Positions 27,461 through 36,211 of a stretch of DNA of 45,330 nt are shown piece by piece. The DNA comes from Thermoplasmatota archaeon (GTDB lineage Archaea > Thermoplasmatota > JAKEGO01 > JANQNJ01). The stretch spans positions 1 to 45,330 of the forward strand of contig JANQNJ010000136.1 of the NCBI GenBank assembly GCA_028279645.1, in the 5' to 3' direction. Both the position numbers and the translations under genes were made by a program. The notes below the pieces were generated by a model. The model saw only the letters and a program-made list of their open reading frames with translations, searched no databases and was not told the origin of the DNA. Each line of letters begins with the position of its first letter. The stretch's first letter is position 1.

Positions 27461-30400
27461 ATGAACGGGAGTTCACGAATGGGAGTAAGACGCTTGCTCT
27501 CCACACTCATGCTCGGCATACTGCTTATGTCGATGTTCTCGCCGCTTCTCGGCGGCCTGAACCCCGTGGGTGGTGCAGCAGCGGTAGATTCTGATTACGA
27601 CGGATGGTCCGATGAGTATGAGAATGCTATCGGTACCGACCCTCACAACCCCGATACCGACGGCGACGGCATCAACGACCCCGATGACCCGACACCGAAG
27701 GGATCATTGATAAACGAGGAGGAGGTCTGGGAGACCTTCGACGTGACGGTTGAGACATCGGTGCCGTTCTGCATGCAGGGAGAGGAGATCACCGTCTATG
27801 TCAACGTCACCCAGGACGGCAACCCTGTGAAGGACAGGAACGTTTGGCTTCTCGTCTACAGGGAGAACTGGCGGTACAGCGATTTCATGCACCAGTTCCA
27901 GATGAAGCGCCCCATCGACAACGGAGCCGCCATCTTCGAGATCACTGTCGATGCCGGCGAGTACTACTTCATAGCCACCCCGGACCACGACAACGTCAGC
28001 GCCGGCGCCGAGATGGACGCTTGGGAGCTCCGGGACATCGCCTACGACAAGCATGGCGGCTATACCGAGATGACCGTCTATGCCCAGTTCATTGTCACCA
28101 TCGACTCGATCTACGACAACATTCTCCAGGGCCAGAAGGGTTCCTTCGAGATCCATAGATATCGTTATTCCAAGAAGATGGCCAGGGAGTACATCGAGAA
28201 CAGCGGTTCGAGACCAGATACCTTCGATATCTACAAGCCCGACTCCGGTAAGGTCAGCATCTACGTCGTCAAGAGTTCTATCAAGGTGCACAATACCGAG
28301 ATCCACGTACCCAGCGACGGGAAGACGTGGCATTATCGGTTCAACAGGGTCGGATACCAGACCGTGACCGCCACTCCCTATCCGGCGAGGTACGCTGCCA
28401 ACGCCACCTACTCGCACAAGTTCCCGTTCGCTGTCACCTCGATCCGCGTGCATTATCCACTCGTACGGTGGGTCGAGATCCCGAACGTGAACATCCCCGA
28501 GCAGGACGATGTCAAGGTCCATGCCTACTATATCCTGACCTCCATCGGTCCAGAGCTGTTCAACGAGCTGTATCGCTCCATCGGAATGGAGGGGATCGCC
28601 GAGCAGTATCCGGAGCACACCTCGGCCTGGGCCGGCGATGTCCGCGTCAGCCTGATCTACAGGGAGTGGTACCGCCGCTGCTGGCTCATGAAGTCGGCCA
28701 CCGTTCATCTCGATGGGACCGGAGGCATGCCCTACAACTTCCATCTACCGGGATATTACGAGGCCGTGGCCACCTTCAATGCAACCCACTCCTTCCCGTC
28801 TGGCCGGGTGTTCGATAGGGGCGACCATTACCTCAGGTCCGGAAGAGACGACGACTTCTATCATCGCACAACTCTCTATCCCGACGTCATCGTCAACATC
28901 TTCCCCGAGCGCAACGTCTTCTTTCCCGGCGAGGAATGCAGCGTACTGATCCAGGCCATGGACGGAGCCTCGCCGACCAACGAGTTCCAGGTCGCCCTTT
29001 TCGAGGAGGAGAAGTACCTCGGAACCTACAGCCTGGGAGCCGACGGGTCCGCCTCGATCAACATCGGCGAGATATCGTACGGCCAGAGGATGATCAGTGC
29101 GGTCCCGCTCTTCGGCCAGGACACCCTGGAGATCGTTAAGGCGATCAAGCTGGAATATCTCGATTGGATACCAGATACAGGCGTTCAATCCCGTCGTTAT
29201 TCGATACACCTCAACGCACCCTACCGGATGGTCAGGGAGCTTGGCAACGACGTCCATGTAATGGTATACGGCGATGGATACGAACCCGTTGAAGGTGCTT
29301 CCGTCGAGGTATGGCTCAGACGCGTCTCCGGAACCTATGTTTACACCAGGATCCTCGTCCTCGAGGGAACGACGGACCTGAACGGGTCCTTCGTCGGGAC
29401 CGTCATCCCTGTCACGAATGGATATATCAACAATATCAGGGTGGTCGTTCGGACCGAGAACCTGACCGATTCGTACGACAAAAGTATGTACCTCCGGGAC
29501 CGGGAGTACGACTGCCAGATATCCACTGATAAACCGGTCTATCGCGGAGGCGACACGATCCAGACCCGTTTCCTCCTATGGGATCCGAACCTGGTTCAGC
29601 CGGTAACGGCCCCCGTGAACATCAAGCTCGTGGATCCCTATGAGAGAACGATATACAGAACCACCATCGAGACCGATGTCTACGGCCTCGGATACTTCTC
29701 CTTCCCTCTCCCTGATGAGCTGCCGTGGGGATATTACGAGATATGGGTGAACCATTCCGGCCAGGGCTTCGTTGAGTCGGTCCAGATCAGGGAATACGAA
29801 CTGCCGGAGGTGGACATCAGGTTCGAGGACGCCCCGAAGAAAGGCGACCCCTACGACGACGTGGAGATCCCGCTGAGGGCAGAGTACATGTTCGGCATGC
29901 CGCTGACCGAGGGATCGGTGACATTCACCGTAGAGCGGTACAACCCATGGTCCTGGTACTATCGTCACTGGGGCGGATACTACGGCTTCGTATCGATATA
30001 CGAGGCGGATGATGAGGATACCGACGCTCTCCCTATTACAAAGACCGTCACGGTGAAGAACGGATGGGCGAACCTCACCTTCGAACTGCCGGACATCGAT
30101 GGCTCCGTGATCATCACGGCGGAGTTCACCGACCGCTTCGGACATGAGGACGAAGCGGAGCACATACTCAGTCTGGGTGAGAAGTCGGTCAAGGACACTG
30201 CCCATCTCTCCCTGTCGGCCCCGGAGGAGGCATACATGCCCTCCGACGAATTATTGATAGAGGTCGAGACGACCTACATCAACGCCCATGGCGAGACCAA
30301 ACAGCTGGGAGACACCGAAGTAGCATTCGAGGTCCGCGTCCGATCCGCCCGGGAATACTCCAGCTCGACATTCGATTTCAACGGGATCACTGATGAGGAC

Positions 30401-33400
30401 GGCAGGCTCAGCATAGATCTCTGGACCGTCGAGAGCATCGACCTCCAGGCCCTCCTCGAGGACGACCTCCTCTGGTTCGAGGTCACGGCCTTCATCAACT
30501 CCAGCAACGTGATGGCCACCGAGAGCACGACCAATGAGACCGAGTTCAAGGTCTATCGGTACGAATTGGCCATCGATACGGAGGAGACCGCCTATCAGGC
30601 CGGCGATCTGGTGGATATCGACCTATCGATCTACGACCACGTGATCGACGACGTGCCTGAGGGCCACTGCACCCTGTGGGTGAACAGATCGTCGGTCTAC
30701 GACGCCGACGACACCTATGATTACAGGTTCCAGCACCTGGCACCCATCTTCGTCAAACGGATCACGCTTGGCGACGAGCGGTCATTCACTGTAGGATGGG
30801 ATATCCCCGACATCATTCCCGCCGGCATCTACATCATCTCCCTGACGCACAGGGACATTACCGTGGAAAGGAACATCGCCATCGGCAGCAGCGATGCCGA
30901 CCTGGTCATAGAGGCCTCAACCGAGAGCGAGGGCGAGTACAGACCCGGAGAGAACATCACGTTGACAATAACAACCAATGATGCTGTCGGCCGGCATCTG
31001 TTCATTGACATCGACATAGGCGGCGGCCGTCTCCGCGTCCTCGATATGCCGATAACCGGCGATGTGACGACGGTATCATACCTGGCACTTGACCACCGGC
31101 ACCCTCTTCGGATCAATGCCTTCTTCATTTCAGAGAATGGGAACATCGTCCGTGATTCCGTGGTCCTCGAGGAACGGGTCCGGGAGCTGGACGTCATGAT
31201 CGAGCCTGATGACTGGGACCTCGATGCAGGCGAGATGCTCCATCTCAACGCTACTGTCGTTGACGGGTACGGAAACCCCGTCCTCGATCCGATGGTGTTC
31301 CTCTCAATTGTTGACGAAGCGGTCTTCGATTACGCCGGAAGGGACAACTACCACTTCGATCTGAACAGGAACTATGTCCAGCCATGGGATCTGGTCAGAT
31401 ACTACAGGTTGGGGGCGAATGCGCATGAGCCGCATGTCACGATAACGGATCACGATGGCTCGTCCTCCCTCCTCTGGCCTGAGGAGAAGTACGGTTATTA
31501 TGGCGGTTACGGCGATGATTGGTATTACCTTGAGTTCGGGGTCGGTGTGATCGATTCGGATTCCGATGGTCTTATGGACAAATACAGTTCAAACTCCATT
31601 TCTTATGAATCGATGCCGAGATCGGCATCCCTCGACCAGACCTTATCCGCTGAGCTCGAGCAAACACACATTCGGTCCGACTTCCGAGAGACCGCCTTCT
31701 GGGTCCCCGGCGTGGTCGCCGAGGGCGGCAAGGTCACCTGGGCCATCAAGATGCCCGACAACCTTGCCAAGTGGCGGATAACGGCATTCGCATCAACACT
31801 CCCCTGCCTAGCAGGATACAGCGAGATCCACGTCAACACCACCACCGACTTCTTCGTTCAGTCGGTGATGCCCCACGTGGTCACACAGGACGACGAGTTC
31901 ACCTTCCCCGTCAGGGTCCACAATCTGGTCAAGGAGGACCTCGACGTCACTGTCGGTCTTCAGGCCGACAACTGGCTCAAGGTCTTCGGCAGCCCTCAAC
32001 AGGACATCAAGGTTCCGGCGTTGACCGTGAAGGAGATCGAGTTCGAGGTCAAGGTCATGGAGGGCGGCCTCCACAACCTGACACTGATCGCAACGGACTA
32101 TGGGGACCACAGGGACGCCATCCTCGAGTTCGTCAACGTCAGGCACAATGGGGCACTGAAGACGACGCACCTCGCCGGAAGCGTCGATGATCTTCTCAAC
32201 GAGGTGTTCGAGTTCGACGGCGAGATGATCTCGGGCTCCGAGAAGGTGGTCCTCCGTCTCGCAGCCGGATACAGCGGCCTTCTGGACGAAGGCGCCCGCA
32301 TGCTCTGGGGATATCCGTACGGATGTACCGAACAGCTGATGAGCAGGCTGCTTCCCAACCTCATGCTCTACGAGAACTACATCCTTAGAGGACGTTACCT
32401 AAGTGGCTGGTACCAATATCTTATCGAGGAGAACATTTACAAAGGCATCCTGAAGCTGATGGCCAACCAGCACGGCGACGGCGGATGGGGCTGGTGGAAG
32501 GCGGATAGGACCGATGCCTGGATGACAGCATACGTCCTCTTCGGCCTGCAGTATGCCGATGACATGGGATTCACCGTATCCCTTTCCGTAATGAATAACG
32601 CACGAGATGCTCTCCTGGACCTTCAGAACAATGACGGCACCTGGGGCCCGCCCGAATGGATGGACGGCGATGTCGCAGCGATGACGGCCTTCGTGGGAAG
32701 AGTTCTTGCATTGACCGGCTCGACACCAACCGATGCCGTCGAGGCTCTCAAGGATCTCTACGATGATGCGGATATGGACAACCCCTATGCGCTCGCCATG
32801 TACGCACTCTTCCTCGATGAGATCGGCGCTGACGAGGAAGACATCGACGATGTCATCGACGACCTAATCGAGCTGAAGGTCGGCTCTCATTGGAGGCGAG
32901 GCACCTCTCTCGGCGGAGGCGACGAGACCACGGCATGGGCCGCACTCGCTCTCACGAAGGCCGACAGGGACGCTGCATCCGTTCGGGGCGCTCTCGAATG
33001 GCTGGCGGACCAGAGGCGGCCGGGCGGGGGGTGGGGCACCACCTCCGACACCATCGCGGCTCTCTCGCTCATCAACGAGCTCATAGAGAACCAGGAACCC
33101 ATCGACATGGACATCAAGGTCACCTTCAACGGGGTGGAACTGATCGACATGCATCTCGACGAGACCGCCTCATCCCAGGAGGCGTTCAGAAGCACCGTCG
33201 ATGCCCTCGATCTCCGCCCTTATCTCATCCTGGACGACGAGAACGAGCTGAAGATCCAGAAGGAAGGCACGGGCGACCTCTTCTACGAGCTCACGACGGT
33301 CCAGTATCTCCGCAAGGGCGTAGAGGTCGAATACGACGAGTTCGTCAATGCCGTGAAGGGAGAGGAGTTCGAGTTCGAGGTGAAGGTGGAGGCTGTGGAC

Positions 33401-35008
33401 TCGGACAACGTCAAGGTCACGCAATGCGACGTACTGTTCAATCTACCTTACGGATTCGATCTGATATCCTACAGCGTGGAGGAGGACGACGAGGAGTTCG
33501 AGTTCACCTACACGATCGAGGCCGGGAGGACAGGGATATTCAACATCACACCCATCGTTGTTTCCTACTCACTGGACGCCGGCGAGCGCCGGTCCGGTAT
33601 TGTAAAGGAATACTTCAACGGGACCAGGGTCGTGGTCAGTCCCGGAGGAGGCGATGTCGATGACGTTATCGACGACCTACCGACCGGCGCAAACATCGAG
33701 ACCTCCAAGGGAATTCCCCCCATGGCCGCCTACGGCCATTTCTATACGCGTCCGGACCCGCTGATCGTAAAGACACTTTCAAGCACTCTGGCCACTGTCG
33801 GGGAGAAGGTCACTGCGAAGGTCTCGGCCATGGTCCCGGAGCACCATCTGCAAAGAGAGGTCATATTCACCGAGACCCTTCCTGAAGATTGGTTCGACGA
33901 TACGGACCTTGGTACTCCCGTGGATGACGGCGAGGGCAACAGTGTTCTCACCTTCACCACCAAGGGTGAGCTGGTCGTCGAATATGAGTACACCTTCACG
34001 CCCAAAAGCACATTCCGTGGACTCTTGAGACCGACCGGTCTCGTTATCGAGGGGAACGAGAACACCAGCTCGAACTCACCGACCTTCGAGACGGTCAAGG
34101 AGGATGAGATCAAGATCCTCAGGGATTATGCCACAACATCTCCGACCTCCGGAGGTCTGGTCGAGGTCCGCCTGCATCTGAAGGCTCCCTCGGGTATCGA
34201 TTATGCCGCAGTTGAGGACTACCTCCCGCCCGGTGCAAGGCTTGATACAGGTTCGGCCGAAGCCAATCTTGACGACAACGTCCTCTCCTACACCTCACAG
34301 GGCGACAAGGTCGTCTTCTTCATAGACGATCTCGTGTCGGAGACGATAACGTATAATTTCATAACAGGCCTCGAGGGCAATTTCTCGGTTCCGGCACCCA
34401 TCGTCTACTCGATGTACAACGAGAGCCAGAGCGCCGAAGGTGTGTCCGACCTGATCAATGTTCTTGAGCCAGCCTCCAATGCTGACTGGGTCCCTGTTGA
34501 CCCCACCCCCTTGATCACGGAACCCGGTACCGTGGAATCACCCCCTGCCGAACTGGTGATCAGCGAGGTGAAGGTCGACGGTGTCAAGGTCGACGGCAAG
34601 AACGATATCGATCTGATTGCTGGAACGATATCAACGATCGAGGTCACGGTTCACAACGTCGGCTACGATGACCTGGCGAGCGTTTCCGTCACACTCGAAG
34701 CGAACGGGATGACGGTGATGAGGAAATGGATCTCCTTCAAGGGCCAGGACAGCCAGACGTTCACTTTCAAATGGAAGGTGAAGGAAGGGACCAGGCACAT
34801 GAAGGTCATTATAGATGAGGAGAACTCGATCCCAGAGTACTACGAGCTGAACAACGACGTCTACTTCAACACTGAGACCGCCTCGAGCGACGACGACACC
34901 ATCGGTACTATCTCCTACACTGACGCCTCTCTGATCCTCATACTGTGTGCTGCGATCATGGTGGTCCATCTCATCAACACGCGTAGAAAGCAGGGTCCGC
35001 CGGAGTGA
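27461..35008 (+). CDS. Alpha-2-macroglobulin-like thioester surface protein
   Basis: The product is a 2515-residue secreted protein. A signal peptide (1-40) is followed by a thrombospondin type-3-like calcium-binding segment (DSDYDGWSD, DTDGDGINDPDDP; about 43-75). A long series of macroglobulin-type beta-sandwich domains follows. The A2M signature DFRETAFWVPGV is near residue 1407. The thioester motif GYPYGCTEQ has its Cys near 1622, with the glutamine three residues later. The alpha/alpha-toroid of the thioester domain runs to about 1870 (GDGGWGWWKADRTDAWMTAYV, GGWG.TSDTIAAL). C-terminal domains include a CARDB-like module (about 2362-2470) and a membrane helix with a short basic tail. Family members trap proteases, or bind targets covalently through the thioester. 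The bacterial partner PbpC is not in this window. It could be a defence or adhesion protein. Confidence 0.92.
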   Translation: MNGSSRMGVRRLLSTLMLGILLMSMFSPLLGGLNPVGGAAAVDSDYDGWSDEYENAIGTDPHNPDTDGDGINDPDDPTPKGSLINEEEVWETFDVTVETSVPFCMQGEEITVYVNVTQDGNPVKDRNVWLLVYRENWRYSDFMHQFQMKRPIDNGAAIFEITVDAGEYYFIATPDHDNVSAGAEMDAWELRDIAYDKHGGYTEMTVYAQFIVTIDSIYDNILQGQKGSFEIHRYRYSKKMAREYIENSGSRPDTFDIYKPDSGKVSIYVVKSSIKVHNTEIHVPSDGKTWHYRFNRVGYQTVTATPYPARYAANATYSHKFPFAVTSIRVHYPLVRWVEIPNVNIPEQDDVKVHAYYILTSIGPELFNELYRSIGMEGIAEQYPEHTSAWAGDVRVSLIYREWYRRCWLMKSATVHLDGTGGMPYNFHLPGYYEAVATFNATHSFPSGRVFDRGDHYLRSGRDDDFYHRTTLYPDVIVNIFPERNVFFPGEECSVLIQAMDGASPTNEFQVALFEEEKYLGTYSLGADGSASINIGEISYGQRMISAVPLFGQDTLEIVKAIKLEYLDWIPDTGVQSRRYSIHLNAPYRMVRELGNDVHVMVYGDGYEPVEGASVEVWLRRVSGTYVYTRILVLEGTTDLNGSFVGTVIPVTNGYINNIRVVVRTENLTDSYDKSMYLRDREYDCQISTDKPVYRGGDTIQTRFLLWDPNLVQPVTAPVNIKLVDPYERTIYRTTIETDVYGLGYFSFPLPDELPWGYYEIWVNHSGQGFVESVQIREYELPEVDIRFEDAPKKGDPYDDVEIPLRAEYMFGMPLTEGSVTFTVERYNPWSWYYRHWGGYYGFVSIYEADDEDTDALPITKTVTVKNGWANLTFELPDIDGSVIITAEFTDRFGHEDEAEHILSLGEKSVKDTAHLSLSAPEEAYMPSDELLIEVETTYINAHGETKQLGDTEVAFEVRVRSAREYSSSTFDFNGITDEDGRLSIDLWTVESIDLQALLEDDLLWFEVTAFINSSNVMATESTTNETEFKVYRYELAIDTEETAYQAGDLVDIDLSIYDHVIDDVPEGHCTLWVNRSSVYDADDTYDYRFQHLAPIFVKRITLGDERSFTVGWDIPDIIPAGIYIISLTHRDITVERNIAIGSSDADLVIEASTESEGEYRPGENITLTITTNDAVGRHLFIDIDIGGGRLRVLDMPITGDVTTVSYLALDHRHPLRINAFFISENGNIVRDSVVLEERVRELDVMIEPDDWDLDAGEMLHLNATVVDGYGNPVLDPMVFLSIVDEAVFDYAGRDNYHFDLNRNYVQPWDLVRYYRLGANAHEPHVTITDHDGSSSLLWPEEKYGYYGGYGDDWYYLEFGVGVIDSDSDGLMDKYSSNSISYESMPRSASLDQTLSAELEQTHIRSDFRETAFWVPGVVAEGGKVTWAIKMPDNLAKWRITAFASTLPCLAGYSEIHVNTTTDFFVQSVMPHVVTQDDEFTFPVRVHNLVKEDLDVTVGLQADNWLKVFGSPQQDIKVPALTVKEIEFEVKVMEGGLHNLTLIATDYGDHRDAILEFVNVRHNGALKTTHLAGSVDDLLNEVFEFDGEMISGSEKVVLRLAAGYSGLLDEGARMLWGYPYGCTEQLMSRLLPNLMLYENYILRGRYLSGWYQYLIEENIYKGILKLMANQHGDGGWGWWKADRTDAWMTAYVLFGLQYADDMGFTVSLSVMNNARDALLDLQNNDGTWGPPEWMDGDVAAMTAFVGRVLALTGSTPTDAVEALKDLYDDADMDNPYALAMYALFLDEIGADEEDIDDVIDDLIELKVGSHWRRGTSLGGGDETTAWAALALTKADRDAASVRGALEWLADQRRPGGGWGTTSDTIAALSLINELIENQEPIDMDIKVTFNGVELIDMHLDETASSQEAFRSTVDALDLRPYLILDDENELKIQKEGTGDLFYELTTVQYLRKGVEVEYDEFVNAVKGEEFEFEVKVEAVDSDNVKVTQCDVLFNLPYGFDLISYSVEEDDEEFEFTYTIEAGRTGIFNITPIVVSYSLDAGERRSGIVKEYFNGTRVVVSPGGGDVDDVIDDLPTGANIETSKGIPPMAAYGHFYTRPDPLIVKTLSSTLATVGEKVTAKVSAMVPEHHLQREVIFTETLPEDWFDDTDLGTPVDDGEGNSVLTFTTKGELVVEYEYTFTPKSTFRGLLRPTGLVIEGNENTSSNSPTFETVKEDEIKILRDYATTSPTSGGLVEVRLHLKAPSGIDYAAVEDYLPPGARLDTGSAEANLDDNVLSYTSQGDKVVFFIDDLVSETITYNFITGLEGNFSVPAPIVYSMYNESQSAEGVSDLINVLEPASNADWVPVDPTPLITEPGTVESPPAELVISEVKVDGVKVDGKNDIDLIAGTISTIEVTVHNVGYDDLASVSVTLEANGMTVMRKWISFKGQDSQTFTFKWKVKEGTRHMKVIIDEENSIPEYYELNNDVYFNTETASSDDDTIGTISYTDASLILILCAAIMVVHLINTRRKQGPPE

Positions 35009-35014
35009 GTCGTT

Positions 35015-36211
35015 CTACTTGAGGAGCTCTTCACCGCAGGTGTAATCCCGGGTCGGACTCAGGAGGTCGAATACCTCCTGTGATACAACCGGCTTACCCT
35101 TGGCTATCAGCGACGACAGGTTCAGTCCTATCCCCGGCCCCATCATGAAGCCCTGGCCGCACATGCCGATGCCGAGATAGAACCCATCGATGCACGGGTC
35201 CTGACCGACGACGGGTACGCCATCCACCGTCATAGGATACAACCCTCTCCAGAGCCTGCGCACCGTCATGTTCTTAAGTCGCGGTATCAGGTCCACAAGC
35301 CTGCGGGCGATAACAGGCATGAACTCCGACGTGCAGCGGCGGTCCATTCCGTAGAACTTCTCTATGGGCGTGTAGCAGAAGATCACCTGCCCCTGCGCAT
35401 TCTGTCCGAAGTAGAAGTTCGCGGTCCTACCTTCGGGTCCGGGTCGTAGATCGACAACAAGCGGCCCGAGGAACTGCTTCACCGGGGCCGTGATCCCCGC
35501 CTCGTGGCTGTCGGGAGTGATAGGTATGTCAAGGCCCGCCATCGCGCATATCTCCGACGCCGACGCGCCAGCTGCGTTCAGGACCGCTCCGGCCCTGTGC
35601 TCGGTCCGCTTACCACCCTTGCTCGTGACAACGCCGACGACAGCCTTGCTGTCGCCGTCGCCCTCGATCACCAGGTCGACGACGCTCTCCCGGAACCTGA
35701 ACTCCGCTCCGAGCTTCCGGGCCTCGTCGTTGAACGACTCCGAGGCGAGCAGCGGGCTGACCTGACCGTCGTTGGGCGAGAAGGTCCCGCCGTGCAGGCC
35801 GTTCATGTTCACACCTGGAACGATCCTGGCTACCTCGTCGGGTCCGTACCAGTCGATCTCCAGGCCGTGCTTCTTCTGGATCGGGAGGATGCTCTTGAGC
35901 ACCCCCTCCTCGTTATCGCGATAGACGGGGAAGCAATATCCGCCCTTCTTCCATTCGATGTCGGTACCGGTCTCCTCCTTCCACTTCGAGAAGATCCGGA
36001 GACTCTGTCCGCACATCTCGATCTTGGCCGGATCGGAGTGAGTCGCCCGGACGCCGCCGATGGCCGCCTTGTTCTGCCCCTGTCCGGAGGATGCCGACTC
36101 ATCCAGGACCAGGACCTTCATCCCTTCCTTTGCGAGGAAATAGGCGGTCGGCGTTCCGACCGAGCCAGAGCCTATGATGATGACGTCGTAGGCCTTCTTC
36201 TTCGAACTCAT
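35015..36211 (-). CDS. FAD-dependent amine/amino-acid dehydrogenase subunit (DAO family, SoxB/PDH-beta-like)
   Basis: This 398-residue flavoprotein belongs to the D-amino-acid-oxidase superfamily. The N-terminal Rossmann motif IIGSGSVGTPTAYFLAKEG is followed by LDES for the ribose. AAIGGVRATHSDPAKI lies near the flavin, and the C-terminal FAD loop contains VDGVPVVGQ and GMCGQGFMMGPG. It resembles the catalytic subunits of sarcosine oxidase, hydrogen cyanide synthase and the dye-linked L-proline dehydrogenase of Thermococcales. The substrate is therefore probably a secondary amine or imino acid such as sarcosine, proline or hydroxyproline; the sequence does not tell which. The ATG overlaps the previous gene's stop (ATGA). 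It is the last gene of a three-gene operon and ends 6 bases from the convergent macroglobulin gene. Confidence 0.88.
   Translation of the reverse strand: MSSKKKAYDVIIIGSGSVGTPTAYFLAKEGMKVLVLDESASSGQGQNKAAIGGVRATHSDPAKIEMCGQSLRIFSKWKEETGTDIEWKKGGYCFPVYRDNEEGVLKSILPIQKKHGLEIDWYGPDEVARIVPGVNMNGLHGGTFSPNDGQVSPLLASESFNDEARKLGAEFRFRESVVDLVIEGDGDSKAVVGVVTSKGGKRTEHRAGAVLNAAGASASEICAMAGLDIPITPDSHEAGITAPVKQFLGPLVVDLRPGPEGRTANFYFGQNAQGQVIFCYTPIEKFYGMDRRCTSEFMPVIARRLVDLIPRLKNMTVRRLWRGLYPMTVDGVPVVGQDPCIDGFYLGIGMCGQGFMMGPGIGLNLSSLIAKGKPVVSQEVFDLLSPTRDYTCGEELLK

Noticed and set aside
34915-35008. C-terminus of the macroglobulin-like protein as a PGF-CTERM signal
   Set aside because: There is a helix and a basic end, but no PGF or similar motif precedes it; it reads as a plain membrane anchor.
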